A DNA stretch of 63,665 bases from Planctomycetota bacterium (GTDB lineage: Bacteria; Planctomycetota; Phycisphaerae; UBA1845), in the NCBI GenBank assembly GCA_016860685.1, contig BOJX01000005.1, forward strand, positions 1 to 63,665, in the 5' to 3' direction. The notes beneath the pieces are model-generated. The model saw nothing but the letters and a program-made list of their open reading frames with translations. It did no database searches and was not told the origin of the DNA. The first letter of the stretch is position 1. Each line of letters begins with the position of its first letter. A program made the position numbers and the translations under genes. Positions 43,696-52,515 of the stretch are shown here, one piece after another.

Positions 43696-45162
43696 GTGAC
43701 GATGAACGCCGACTCACACGCATCTTACCCGGACCTGCGGCGCACCGTTCGACGCGCTCTGGTGTTGCTCAATCCCGGACGGGTCAGCCGGTTCTACCTC
43801 GCAGGTCTGGCGGCGGGCGCTGGGCAGCTCGGGATCGACGTTCGCGCGCTGGAACTCGGCGCCATCTGGTCCCGCCCGGACGCGCCGCGCGACCGGATCG
43901 CGCGGGAGCTTCTGACCGTCCTCGAACGCGAGAAGATCGACCTCGTCATCAGTTACACCTTCAACGGCGTCTTCGATCTGGCGGTGATGAAGGACGCGAC
44001 CGGCCGTGCCACCAGCATCTTCGGCCACGCCGGCGTCCCGCACCTGATGCTCTGGACCGACCACCCGCAGTGGGCGCATGAGCGCGCCGCGTTGCAGCGC
44101 CCCGCACAGGCGGTGCTCCGTCAGGCTCATCAGCATCATTTCCTCAAGGCTGACTACGCCGCGCAGGAAGTGCGCCGCTTCCTCGGCTGGGAGAACGTTT
44201 ACGGGCTGTCCGTCGGCGAGGATCCGTCGCTGGTGCGTCCGATCGAGGGCGTTGCGCCGGAGTTCGATCTCGTCGCGGTGGTGGGTTCACCGCCGTACCT
44301 GCCCGAGGAAGTCTCGCCGTTTCTGGATCAGCCTTCGCCTGACGCGGGGGATATCTTCGGCGCGGTGGCGGGAAAGACCGCGCGCATGCTCGATGAAGTG
44401 TGGCGCACCCGGGCGGCTTCTCTCATGCAGGACAAGCTCGCGGGTCTCGGGCGGGACTGGGTGGAGGCGAAACGGCGCGACCCGCGTCGGGCGGCGTTTT
44501 ATCATTATCAGCACGTCGCCGCCGATCACCCCGACGCCGCCGCGTATCTCGCCGAGCACTACGAAATCTACTTTGACGCCCTCCACGCGATGTGGGAGTT
44601 CGGGCGGTGGCAGCGGGCGTTCGTGCCGCTTTACCTGAGCCGGTATTTTCGCGTCGGCGTTTTCGGGCATGACTGGTCCGGCGTCGGGCTTCCGGGGAGC
44701 GCTGCGTGGGTGAACTACGACCAGCAATCCGCGGTGTACGCCCGCGGGCGCGTCGCGCTCAACGTCAATCAATGCAACGATGAGGAAGGATTAAGTCACA
44801 AAGCCTTTCAGATCACCGCCAGCGGCGTCCCCTGCCTGCACCTGGATCGTCCGGGGGTTGCTGAGCATTTCGAGCCGGGGTGCGAGATCGCGGCGTTCAC
44901 CGATCCGGTTGACGCCCGAGAGCAGGCGGCGGCGCTGCTCGGCGACGAGGCGCGACGCGCGGACGTGGCGCAGCGCGGGTTGATGCGTTTCCGTCGCGAT
45001 CACACGTGGGCGCGGCGGCTGGAGCAGATGCTCTCCCGGATGTTCGGCGCCCCGCCTGCGCCCGTGACCGAGGCGGTCGTCACGCTCCGGACGGTCCCGC
45101 AAACCGGGTCAAGCGCCGATCTCGAACGCCACGACCGAGACGTCATCGCGCGGATTCAGTGA
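43696..45162 (+). CDS. CgeB-like glycosyltransferase (DUF3880/GT1-type C-terminus)
   Basis: The protein has 488 residues from a GTG 6 bases after GGAGG. The N-terminal domain (LVLLNPGRVSRFYLAGLAAGAGQLGIDV) resembles CgeB/DUF3880 proteins. The C-terminal part shows YFRVGVFGHDWSG, ARGRVALNVNQCNDEEGLSHKAFQITASGVPCLHLDRPGV, the spore-coat-type glycosyltransferase signature. It probably adds sugar to a surface polymer. Its last 54 bases overlap the convergent SpoIIE-phosphatase gene. Confidence 0.85.
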   Translation: MTMNADSHASYPDLRRTVRRALVLLNPGRVSRFYLAGLAAGAGQLGIDVRALELGAIWSRPDAPRDRIARELLTVLEREKIDLVISYTFNGVFDLAVMKDATGRATSIFGHAGVPHLMLWTDHPQWAHERAALQRPAQAVLRQAHQHHFLKADYAAQEVRRFLGWENVYGLSVGEDPSLVRPIEGVAPEFDLVAVVGSPPYLPEEVSPFLDQPSPDAGDIFGAVAGKTARMLDEVWRTRAASLMQDKLAGLGRDWVEAKRRDPRRAAFYHYQHVAADHPDAAAYLAEHYEIYFDALHAMWEFGRWQRAFVPLYLSRYFRVGVFGHDWSGVGLPGSAAWVNYDQQSAVYARGRVALNVNQCNDEEGLSHKAFQITASGVPCLHLDRPGVAEHFEPGCEIAAFTDPVDAREQAAALLGDEARRADVAQRGLMRFRRDHTWARRLEQMLSRMFGAPPAPVTEAVVTLRTVPQTGSSADLERHDRDVIARIQ

Positions 45163-46296
45163 GCCGTGATCGGCATCGAGCAGCGTCTCGATGCGTGGAA
45201 TCATCTCCGCAAGCGGCAGGCGGCACAGCTCCTCAAAACGCTTCAGGTAGGCGCGCGTGTCGAGCTTGGCGGCGCGCGACGGTTCTTGAAAGACGAGTTC
45301 GAAGCCGTCCGTGTACAACACGATCTTGTCGCCCGGTTCGAGCTGCACCTCCGCTGAAGGAAAGGTCTCCCCTCCGAACAGCCCGAGCAGACCGCCGGAG
45401 GATTTCAGCTCGGTCCAGCCACCGCCGGCGCTGAACAACAGCGGATACGGATGTCCGCCGCGGGCGAATCGGAGCTTCCGCGTGCGCGTGTTCAGCAGCG
45501 CGTAGCACGCCGTCACGAACTGCGCGTTGGGCAGCGTCTGCGCGACCAGCGCCTCGTTGAGGATCGCCAGCGTCTCCGAGGGATCCAACACCTCGTAACG
45601 CTCCCCGGTAATCCGTTTCGGGATGACCGCCTGCTTGATGAAGATCGTCAGCAGGCTCGCCGCCATCCCGTGCCCCACCGCGTCCGCGACGTAGCATGCC
45701 ACGTGATCCTCATCGACCCGGAAGACGTCGTAGATGTCGCCGGAGACCCAGGACGCCGGGCGGTAGATCGTGCGGAACGAGACGTTGTTGATCGGCTCGG
45801 TGATCTTCGGGAGGAAGTCGCGCTGGAGACGCGAGGCGAGGCGCATCTCCTGGTCCACCTCGCTGAAGTGCTCGTTGAGGCGCTTGCCGAGGCGCTGCAT
45901 GTGCTCCAGTTCGCTTTCGATCTGGCGGACGTAGCGCTGATGGCGGCTGACCGTGGCGAGACGCAGGGCGAGGTCTTCCTCTCCGGCGCCGCGCGGGGCG
46001 AAATCCAGCAGCGAGTCATCTCGCACGCGGCGTCCGCCTGGATCGTCCGCCACCACCACCGACGCCACGCGCCCTGCGTCCAGCGTGCGGTACAGATCCT
46101 CGACCGCCTCCCGGTCTCCGCCGCCGTCGGGATCGCTGACCAGCACGGCGTCGACGTGGCCCGCCCCCACGATCTCCGCCGCCGCATGAAAATCCGTCGC
46201 CTCGCGAACGTCCCAGCCCCGCGCACGCAGCGCGGACGCCGTTGCCGCCGGCAGACCTCGACCCGGATGAACCACCAGTACGCGCAAACTCTGCAC
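45109..46296 (-). CDS. SpoIIE/PP2C-type phosphatase with N-terminal pseudo-receiver domain
   Basis: The protein has 395 residues from a GTG; a TTG at 46287 is an alternative. Residues 1-120 resemble a response-regulator receiver without the acidic cluster. A helical linker (RQIESELEHMQRLGKRLNEHF) leads to the RsbU/SpoIIE domain: RLQRDFLP, WVSGDIYDVFRVDEDHVACYVADAVGHGMAASLLTIF, and FARGGHPYPLLFSAGGG, then KIVLYTDGFELVF and NPRDDVSVVAFEIG. Metal-binding Asp residues are present. Such phosphatases act on anti-anti-sigma factors in partner switching. No partner is in the window. Confidence 0.9.
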   Translation of the reverse strand: MQSLRVLVVHPGRGLPAATASALRARGWDVREATDFHAAAEIVGAGHVDAVLVSDPDGGGDREAVEDLYRTLDAGRVASVVVADDPGGRRVRDDSLLDFAPRGAGEEDLALRLATVSRHQRYVRQIESELEHMQRLGKRLNEHFSEVDQEMRLASRLQRDFLPKITEPINNVSFRTIYRPASWVSGDIYDVFRVDEDHVACYVADAVGHGMAASLLTIFIKQAVIPKRITGERYEVLDPSETLAILNEALVAQTLPNAQFVTACYALLNTRTRKLRFARGGHPYPLLFSAGGGWTELKSSGGLLGLFGGETFPSAEVQLEPGDKIVLYTDGFELVFQEPSRAAKLDTRAYLKRFEELCRLPLAEMIPRIETLLDADHGSLNPRDDVSVVAFEIGA

Positions 46297-46539
46297 CCCC
46301 GGTTAGGACGCAATCCAGGAATGCATCGGTGACGCCGCCCCTTGTCTGGAGCCGACGCGGCTTATCTGTCCGCCGGACTTTTCACGTCCGTCGATCGTCC
46401 GACGCCCGACGACGGTTCCCCACGGCATCCGATGGCGCAGGTAAGCAATATCGGACGAGTTCGGCGGATTCAGACCTACCTGCAACACCGGTCCGCGCCT
46501 CGACCCCCCGGCGGTCCGTTGAAGAACTCAGGATCGGCC
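46297..46539. other. Gap before the methyltransferase remnant
   Basis: The frame of the remnant is open from 46342, but its first 66 codons have no recognisable similarity and no ribosome-binding site. It may contain more decayed parts of the same gene. Confidence 0.35.
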
Positions 46540-46668
46540 TTTACGGGGTACATTCTCTTCGGAACGTGGATCGAGGAGCGAACGCTCATCGCCGAACACG
46601 GCGAGCGGTACCTGGCGTACCGGCGGAGCGTGCCCGCGCTGATTCCCTGGCCGATGAATCGCCGGTAA
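46540..46668 (+). pseudogene. C-terminal remnant of an isoprenylcysteine/phospholipid methyltransferase-like gene
   Basis: The 42 codons read FTGYILFGTWIEERTLIAEHG, then ERYLAYRRSVPALIPWP, ending MNRR-stop. This matches the membrane-end signature of ICMT/PEMT-like methyltransferases (GT-x2-EER...FG-x-Y-x2-Y...VP-x-LIPW). The catalytic and other membrane segments expected upstream are absent. It is a truncated relic lying between the phosphatase and mlaD genes. A sequencing error that hides a full gene is unlikely given the short distance to the divergent phosphatase start. Confidence 0.65.
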
Positions 46669-46729
46669 GCGCGCGATGCGGACCGGCGCACAACGTCGCG
46701 AAGCAGAGGAGGATGCGGGCGCGTGTCGG

Positions 46730-47860
46730 TTACGGAGCGGGTTTCTCGGCGTCCTTCTTCTTCAGGTCGATCGAGGTGGGGATGCTGCCGACGGCGGTTT
46801 TGACCTTGATGGGGATGCGCTCCTCCTCGGCGATCTTTTCGGCGAGAGGTTGGAGCGTGGCGACGAGTTGGCCGAGGCGATCGAACGAGTACACCATCGA
46901 TTCATAAAGCCGCGGGTCGCGGAGGAGGAGGGCGGCTGTCCCGTCGCCCTCATTCAAAGCCCGTGCAGCGATGGCGAGCTGATCGGAGGCGGTGTCGAGG
47001 TTCTCCAGGACGGTGTTGGCGGCGGCGAAGAACTCCCCGATGTGCTGCTCGGTGTGGTCGACGCCGGTGTTGACGTTGTCAGCGAGCTTCTGCGTCTCGG
47101 TGCGCCAGGTCTCCAGCACGACGTTGAGCTTGTCGGAGGCTTCGCGGAGGCGCGCGGCGACGGTCTTGAAGTCGGTTTTCAACTGCTCGTCGCCGAGGAC
47201 GTCGTTGACGTTGCGGAGGGTGGCGTCGAAGCGCTCGATGACGGTCGAGAGGTTGGCGGTGATGCGCTCAGCCTCGGTGAGCGGCTGATCGACCTGGGCG
47301 ACCGGGGCTTTTCTGAGGAGCAGGTGAAGATCTTCGGCGACAGGGGTGAGCTTCTCGGCGAACTGTCCGATCCGGACGACGGTCTGCTCGAAGGAATCCA
47401 TCGCCTCCTCAGAGACGATTTCATTGAGGCGGTTGGCCATCTGACCGCGGATGGACGCGGTTCCGTCGGTCGGAAGGACTTCTCCGCTGAGGGGGTCGTC
47501 GACGACAAGTTCGATGACGCCGCGTCCGATGCCGAGGGTAGGGGAGTAGACCAGGGCGCGGGCGGTGGCGGGGACGGCGTAGGCGTTCTTGATGAGGACG
47601 ATGATGTCCACGCCGAGCCCGGGGCGGCGGTCATCCTTGAATTCGAGGCGTCCGACGCGCCCGATCGCCACGCCGTTGAGGGTGACCTCGTTGCCTTCGC
47701 GGATGTCGCGGAGCTGGCTGACGCCGCGGATGCGCAGCGACCACTCGGCGCCGCCCAGCCACTCCGGTCGCTCGCCGAACATGACCATCAAGGCGCCCAG
47801 GGCGCCCAGCGAGGCGATGACGAATACGCCGACCAGTACGTTTCGGGTGGTTTCCTTCAT
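46730..47860 (-). CDS. mlaD: MlaD/MCE-family lipid-transport substrate-binding protein
   Basis: The protein has 376 residues. One N-terminal membrane helix (LVGVFVIASLGALGALMVMF) is followed by the MCE domain: VSQLRDIREGNEVTLNGVAIGRVGRLEF, then IIVLIKNAYAVPATARALVYSPTLGIGRGVIELV. A long helical region (about 150-350) follows. MlaD rings carry phospholipids between membranes with the MlaF ATPase. Its ATG overlaps the mlaF stop (ATGA). Confidence 0.92.
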   Translation of the reverse strand: MKETTRNVLVGVFVIASLGALGALMVMFGERPEWLGGAEWSLRIRGVSQLRDIREGNEVTLNGVAIGRVGRLEFKDDRRPGLGVDIIVLIKNAYAVPATARALVYSPTLGIGRGVIELVVDDPLSGEVLPTDGTASIRGQMANRLNEIVSEEAMDSFEQTVVRIGQFAEKLTPVAEDLHLLLRKAPVAQVDQPLTEAERITANLSTVIERFDATLRNVNDVLGDEQLKTDFKTVAARLREASDKLNVVLETWRTETQKLADNVNTGVDHTEQHIGEFFAAANTVLENLDTASDQLAIAARALNEGDGTAALLLRDPRLYESMVYSFDRLGQLVATLQPLAEKIAEEERIPIKVKTAVGSIPTSIDLKKKDAEKPAP

Positions 47861-48651
47861 GATGGCACTCGACTTTCCAGGGCGTCGAGATCTTCCGCGT
47901 TGGCCCGCCCCTCGATGAACCGACGGACGCGCGCGTCGGTGCAGGTCCGGATGGCGTCGGGCGTCCCGTCGAAAATGAACTTTCCCTTGTGCAGCATGAC
48001 GATCCGGTCGGCGACTTTGAACGCGCTGGACATGTCGTGGGTGACGACCACGCCCGTCGCGCCCATCACCCGCCTCATGCGGAGAATCAACTCGTTGATG
48101 ACGTCCGCACGGGGCGGGTCGAGTCCCGTGGTGGGTTCATCGTACAGGATGACCTCGGGATCGAGGGCGATCGCCCGGGCGAGGGCGACGCGCTTTTTCT
48201 GGCCGCCGGACAGCTCTGCGACGCGTTTCGGCTCCAGACCAGATAACCCGACCATCTCGAGCTTCCGGGCGACGGTCTGCCGCACCTCGGCGCGGCGCAT
48301 CGTGGTGTGCGTGACCAGCGGGAATGCGACGTTTTCTCCCACGGTGAGCGAGTCAAACAGGGCGGAAAGCTGAAACAGGAATCCGAAGGATTTTCGCGGT
48401 TCGACCCACTCCCGCTCGCGCAGATCGTTCATCCGCCGGCCGTGAAAGTAGACTGATCCTTCGTCGGGTTTGAGCAGGCCGACGATGTGCTTGAGGAGGA
48501 CGCTCTTTCCCGTGCCGCTTTCGCCGATGATGACGGTGGTCTCGCCGTGGCACAGCGCAAGGTCCACGCCGTCGAGCACGACGAGCGGTCCGAACCGCTT
48601 GCGCAGGCCTTCCAGATGGATGATCGGTTCGTTGTCGTTTTGCGGCGTCAT
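47857..48651 (-). CDS. mlaF: MlaF-type ABC transporter ATP-binding protein
   Basis: The protein has 264 residues from the ATG giving MTPQNDNEPIIHLEGLRKRFG; the frame stays open further upstream but without coding character. Walker A is IGESGTGKS, the Q-loop region is FLFQLSALFDSLTVGENVAFPL, the signature is ELSGGQKKRVALARAIA, and Walker B is VILYDEPTTGLDP. It powers an MCE-type lipid transporter with the coupled mlaD. The permease MlaE is not in the window. Confidence 0.93.
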   Translation of the reverse strand: MTPQNDNEPIIHLEGLRKRFGPLVVLDGVDLALCHGETTVIIGESGTGKSVLLKHIVGLLKPDEGSVYFHGRRMNDLREREWVEPRKSFGFLFQLSALFDSLTVGENVAFPLVTHTTMRRAEVRQTVARKLEMVGLSGLEPKRVAELSGGQKKRVALARAIALDPEVILYDEPTTGLDPPRADVINELILRMRRVMGATGVVVTHDMSSAFKVADRIVMLHKGKFIFDGTPDAIRTCTDARVRRFIEGRANAEDLDALESRVPS

Positions 48652-48811
48652 CGTCGTGCAGATCCGTCGCGGCGTCGGCGCGCGTCTTGCGCGGGCCGGC
48701 AGTCCGGCGCCGGCATCGCCGTGCCGCGTGTCAACATAATCCGAGTCGTCGGCGCAGGAAACACGGCGACGCCGGTCCGGCGAGCGTGTCATCGTGAACG
48801 TGGCGGAAGTT

Positions 48812-49555
48812 TCAGGGGCGACACCGGCCAAGCTGAGTCAACGTCGAGCGGAAGTCTTTCGGCGGCAGCGCCTCGTACGTGACGGGGTCGTTCGTACGCG
48901 GGTGACGGAACGTCAGCCGAAGGGCGTGGAGCGTCAGGCGACGGATCAGCGGGCGCTCCGGATGCCGGGAACTGGGGCGGTAACCCGGTTTGAACTGGGA
49001 AAGCAGGATCTGCGTCCCCCCGCCGTAGAGGGAGTCCACCGCAAGCGGGAAGCCGATCGAGGCGAGGTGAACGCGGATCTGGTGTAACCGTCCGGTGAGG
49101 GGGCGGCATTCCAGGAGGGTGTGTCCGGCGAGGTGCCGGACGACCTGGAAGCGTGTCAGCGAGGGTTTTCCGTGTTTGTGGGCGACAGCGACGCGGCGGC
49201 GGGCTTTATCAGGCTTGAGAGGCAGATCCACCTCGCCGGGATGCTCCACGCGGCCGGCGACGAGGGCGAGATAGACCTTCTCGACTTCGCGGCGCGCGAA
49301 TTGAGCGGACAAAGCGCGCTGGGCGTCGAGCGTCCGAGCGTACACGACGATGCCGGAGGCGTAGCGGTCGATCCGGTGGACAGGTCTGAACTCCTCATCG
49401 GCGTCAAGATGGTCGTGACGGATCAGGGTGTCGTACACGGAGACGGCTCCGGTTCCGGTGACACACACCAGTCCCGGGGGTTTGTTGATGACGAGGATTT
49501 CGGCGTCTTGATGGAGGATGGCAACGTCAGGAATACCGCGTTTTTTTCGGGTCAC
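48812..49555 (-). CDS. RluA-family RNA pseudouridine synthase
   Basis: The protein has 247 residues from a GTG. The catalytic motif PVHRIDRYASGIVVYA contains the Asp nucleophile. Also present are INKPPGLVCV, VEKVYLALVAG, LLECRPLTGRLHQIRVHLASIGFPLAVDSLYGG and the C-terminal HALRLTFRHPR. It isomerises uridines in rRNA or tRNA. The N-terminal S4 domain seen in RluD is absent, so the target is not decided. It runs toward mlaF. Confidence 0.92.
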   Translation of the reverse strand: MTRKKRGIPDVAILHQDAEILVINKPPGLVCVTGTGAVSVYDTLIRHDHLDADEEFRPVHRIDRYASGIVVYARTLDAQRALSAQFARREVEKVYLALVAGRVEHPGEVDLPLKPDKARRRVAVAHKHGKPSLTRFQVVRHLAGHTLLECRPLTGRLHQIRVHLASIGFPLAVDSLYGGGTQILLSQFKPGYRPSSRHPERPLIRRLTLHALRLTFRHPRTNDPVTYEALPPKDFRSTLTQLGRCRP

Positions 49556-49901
49556 GACTGAAGCGTACCGCGCCGTGGGGTTGAGGGCGCGGCGGAAAGA
49601 CCTGTGGATGGCGAGGCGAGGATGGCGTCAATAATTAAAGTGAAAATGAGCGACGATGGGGGAGAAAGGGAGTCTGGATTCGGTTAGGCGGAGAAGCAGA
49701 AGGCGCTGTCTTTTCGATTTGACAGGGTTTGGAGCGCGCGTATACTCGCCCGGCTCTAGGCTTGGTCGAACCCCGGCGACTGTCGCGGGTGCGGGGGAAT
49801 CCCGCCGCGAATCGGCGCGGCCGAGTCGTCGATGCGGGAGCACCGCGCGGCGTTGGCGTGTTCCGTTGGAGGGACAATCGCCGAGTCTGCGGCGCTGGCG
49901 C
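49556..49901. other. Gap containing the tRNA-Thr/tuf promoter
   Basis: About 345 bases lie between the pseudouridine synthase start and tRNA-Thr. An AT-rich patch (TCAATAATTAAAGTG, 49627-49641) and a near-consensus promoter at 49719-49746 are visible. I see no coding region. Confidence 0.5.
49719..49746 (+). promoter_or_regulatory. Near-consensus sigma-70 promoter for tRNA-Thr and tuf
   Basis: TTGACA (49719-49724, full consensus), a 16-base spacer and TATACT (49741-49746, 5 of 6). It points to tRNA-Thr 155 bases downstream. It probably drives the tRNA-Thr-tuf unit strongly. Confidence 0.75.
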
Positions 49902-49974
49902 GCTGCTGTAGCTCAGCTGGTAGAGTGCGTCCTTGGTAAGGACGAGGTCACGGGTTCGATCCCCGTCAGCAGCT
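49902..49974 (+). tRNA. tRNA-Thr (anticodon GGT)
   Basis: The 73-base cloverleaf has acceptor GCTGCTG pairing CAGCAGC, a D arm TAGCTCAGCTGG, an anticodon arm TCCTT-GGT-AAGGA, and a T arm with CGGGTTCGATCCCCG. The anticodon loop contains GGT, reading ACC/ACT. No CCA is encoded at the 3' end. It lies 124 bases before tuf, a common tRNA-tuf linkage. Confidence 0.95.
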
Positions 49975-50098
49975 TGGTGAGGCGGCGCGGCGGGGAAGGT
50001 CGTAACGGTCGCAACGTCCGAGCGGCGCGCGGGCGTGGCGGGTCATAAACGAATGTCCGGACGTAAGAAGTCCTTACGAGTGGAGGAGCAGTCTCAGT

Positions 50099-51304
50099 AT
50101 GGCGAAGGACGTATTTGAACGAACAAAGCCCCACGTCAACGTGGGGACAATCGGACACGTGGACCACGGGAAGACGACGCTGACGGCGGCGATCACGATG
50201 GTTCAGGCGGCGAAGGGTTTGTGCAAGGCGATCAGCTACGACGAAGTGGCGAAGGCGTCGGAATCGCAGGGCCGCCGCGACCCGACGAAGATTCTGACGA
50301 TCGCGACGTCGCACGTCGAGTACGAGACGGAGAAACGTCACTACGCGCACATCGACTGCCCGGGTCACGCGGACTACGTGAAGAACATGATCACCGGCGC
50401 TGCGCAGATGGACGGGGCGATCCTGGTGGTGTCATCGGCGGACGGTCCGATGCCTCAGACGCGCGAGCATATTCTTCTGGCGCGTCAGGTGAACGTTCCG
50501 CGGATCGTGGTGTTCCTGAACAAGATCGACCTGGTGGATGACGCGGAGCTTCTGGATCTGGTCGAGCTGGAGGTGCGCGAGCTGCTGAGCAAGTACAATT
50601 TCCCCGGCGACGACACGCCGGTGATCCGCGGGTCGTCGCTGCCGGCGCTTCAGAATCCGAAGGATCCTGAGAAGACGAAGTGCATCAGCGATCTGATGGC
50701 CGCGCTGGACTCGTACATTCCCGAGCCGGTCCGTGAGGTTGACAAGCCGTTCCTGATGTCGATCGAGGACGTGTTCAGCATCAAGGGCCGCGGGACGGTG
50801 GTGACCGGTCGCGTGGAGCGCGGACAGGTGAAGGTGGGCGACGAAGTGGAGATCGTCGGACTTCGGGAGATTCAGAAGACGACGGTGACGGGCGTCGAGA
50901 TGTTCAACAAGACGCTGGACTACGCGCTGCCGGGGGACAACTGCGGTTGTCTGCTTCGCGGGACGAAGAAGGAAGAGGTGGAGCGTGGTCAGGTTCTGGC
51001 GAAGCCTGGGACGATCCCGCCGCACACGAAGTTTGAGGCGGAGGTTTACGTTCTGACGCAGGAGGAAGGGGGGCGTCACACGCCGTTCTTCAGCGGATAT
51101 CGTCCGCAGTTCTACTTCCGGACGACGGACGTGACCGGTTCGCTGAAGCTGCTGGGCGGGGCGGAGATGTGCATGCCGGGCGACAACATCACCATGGAAG
51201 TTGAGCTGGGCAAGCCGATCGCGATGGAGCAGGGGCTTCGTTTCGCGGTGCGTGAAGGCGGTCGCACGGTTGGTTCAGGCGTGGTATCGAAGGTTTTGGA
51301 GTAG
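50099..51304 (+). CDS. tuf: Elongation factor Tu
   Basis: EF-Tu delivers aminoacyl-tRNA to the ribosome with GTP. The protein has 401 residues. GGAGGAG lies 10 bases upstream. G motifs are [20 protein letters not shown] and NKID. Switch I is unusual: the near-universal ARGITI reads PTKILTI at residues 62-68, so the conserved Arg-Gly is replaced while the Mg-coordinating Thr (T67) is retained. The following segment [15 protein letters not shown] is standard. Domains 2 and 3 look complete ([34 protein letters not shown]). I recall similar switch I versions in other planctomycetes. Confidence 0.97.
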   Translation: MAKDVFERTKPHVNVGTIGHVDHGKTTLTAAITMVQAAKGLCKAISYDEVAKASESQGRRDPTKILTIATSHVEYETEKRHYAHIDCPGHADYVKNMITGAAQMDGAILVVSSADGPMPQTREHILLARQVNVPRIVVFLNKIDLVDDAELLDLVELEVRELLSKYNFPGDDTPVIRGSSLPALQNPKDPEKTKCISDLMAALDSYIPEPVREVDKPFLMSIEDVFSIKGRGTVVTGRVERGQVKVGDEVEIVGLREIQKTTVTGVEMFNKTLDYALPGDNCGCLLRGTKKEEVERGQVLAKPGTIPPHTKFEAEVYVLTQEEGGRHTPFFSGYRPQFYFRTTDVTGSLKLLGGAEMCMPGDNITMEVELGKPIAMEQGLRFAVREGGRTVGSGVVSKVLE

Positions 51305-51399
51305 TCGGAGTCGCGTCGGCGTTTCTGGCCGGTTGAAAGCGTGGGTTGGGCGGGCGTGGAGCGCGTCGCTTCGCTTTCGGCGAAGGAGCGGTATCGGGG

Positions 51400-51573
51400 A
51401 TGGCGAAGAAAAAGGGTCAGAAGCGCGAGTGGGTGTGGCTGCAATGCAGCGAGACCGGCGACTTGAACTACCGGACGACGGTGAACGTGATGGGCGGGAC
51501 GCCGAAGATCACGTTGATGAAGTACAGCCCTCGTCTTCGGAAGCGGACGCTTCACAAGATCAAGCGGAAGTAG
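51400..51573 (+). CDS. rpmG: Ribosomal protein L33
   Basis: The protein has 57 residues, MAKKKGQKREWVWLQCSETG, then DLNYRTTVNV, then MKYSPRLRKRTLHKIKRK. Only one of the four zinc-ribbon cysteines of the C+ type remains, so it is a zinc-free form. The frame is open for 18 codons upstream, but the ATG at 51400 gives the family N-terminus. It lies between tuf and secE, its usual place. Confidence 0.94.
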   Translation: MAKKKGQKREWVWLQCSETGDLNYRTTVNVMGGTPKITLMKYSPRLRKRTLHKIKRK

Positions 51574-51748
51574 GGTTCGGGGTTCAGGTTACGGGGGCCG
51601 CGGACGGGCGATGGTGACTGCGGCGGGCGGCTCGGCGAGGTTCGGCGGACTTGGTGGAAAGCGCGGGAATCAGGCGTGTGTATATCGAGTCACGGATTGA
51701 AGACCGGTTTCTGCGGACCTTGATTCCGGTGCTCCTCCGGGATGTGAA

Positions 51749-51820
51749 GGAGCATAGCTCAATTGGTAGAGCACCGGTTTCCAAAACCGGCGGTTGGGGG
51801 TTCGAGTCCCTCTGCTCCTG
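51749..51820 (+). tRNA. tRNA-Trp (anticodon CCA)
   Basis: The 72-base cloverleaf has acceptor AGGAGCA pairing TGCTCCT, D arm TAGCTCAATTGG, anticodon stem CCGGT-TTCCAAA-ACCGG with CCA, and T arm GGGGGTTCGAGTCCC. The discriminator is G and CCA is not encoded. The rpmG-tRNA-Trp-secE order is common in bacteria. Confidence 0.95.
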
Positions 51821-51927
51821 ATGAGAAAGTTTCAAGGGGCGGGGCGGAACGGAACTGTCCCGGAGTCTGAATCGACGGCGTTGCAGGGTCGTCGAGAGAC
51901 GACGGGGCGGGCTGAAACGAGCGGAAT

Positions 51928-52515
51928 ATGGCAAACGCGACAACGACGTCGGGGGTGGGCCCGGTGACGGGTTCCTCACCAAGGGAACCTGGTGGGCGTT
52001 CACCGACGGGCGGAGGCAACCTTGTCAGCGGAGGCGCCGGGGGCGGCGGAAGCCGTCGAGCGTCGGGCGCGGCGAATTTTTTCGAGCGATACAAGCCTGA
52101 GCAGGGTCCGAAGGTCCGGTGGGCGTCGATGGGGGCGGCGCTGCTGATGGCATACGGACTGGCGTCGTTCGTGTACGACCGGTTGGTGGGGTGGCGCGAT
52201 TCGAGTCGTCCGTGGACGATGGTCGTCGTTTACGGGATTCCGATGATTCTGGCGCTGGGGGTGGCGGCGACGGGGTGGTGGTTCACGTTTCGGAATCGGG
52301 GCAGCAGCGACTTTCTGATCGCCACCGAGAACGAGATGCGGAAGGTGAACTGGTCGAGCCGTCGCGAGGTGATCGGTTCGACGAAGGTGGTGATCGCGTT
52401 CACAATCATCTTCGGCGTGTTGATGGGTTTTGCTGACCTTGTTTTCTTCCAACTGTTTCAGTGGTTGGGGGTGTTGAAGGCAGGGGTCACGGGACTGGGA
52501 GATCCTGGGGGATGA
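51928..52515 (+). CDS. secE: Preprotein translocase subunit SecE
   Basis: SecE is the essential clamp of the SecYEG channel. The protein has 195 residues, longer than the single-helix form. A Gly/Ser-rich cytosolic N-terminus (about 60 residues) is followed by two extra membrane helices, then the conserved ENEMRKVNWSSRREVIGSTKVV amphipathic segment and the final helix. Three helices also occur in enterobacterial SecE. The stop overlaps the nusG ATG. Confidence 0.92.
   Translation: MANATTTSGVGPVTGSSPREPGGRSPTGGGNLVSGGAGGGGSRRASGAANFFERYKPEQGPKVRWASMGAALLMAYGLASFVYDRLVGWRDSSRPWTMVVVYGIPMILALGVAATGWWFTFRNRGSSDFLIATENEMRKVNWSSRREVIGSTKVVIAFTIIFGVLMGFADLVFFQLFQWLGVLKAGVTGLGDPGG

Noticed and set aside
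49902-51820. Integration at the tRNA genes
   Set aside because: Both tRNA genes lie in the conserved tuf-rpmG-secE context with no partial tRNA copies nearby.
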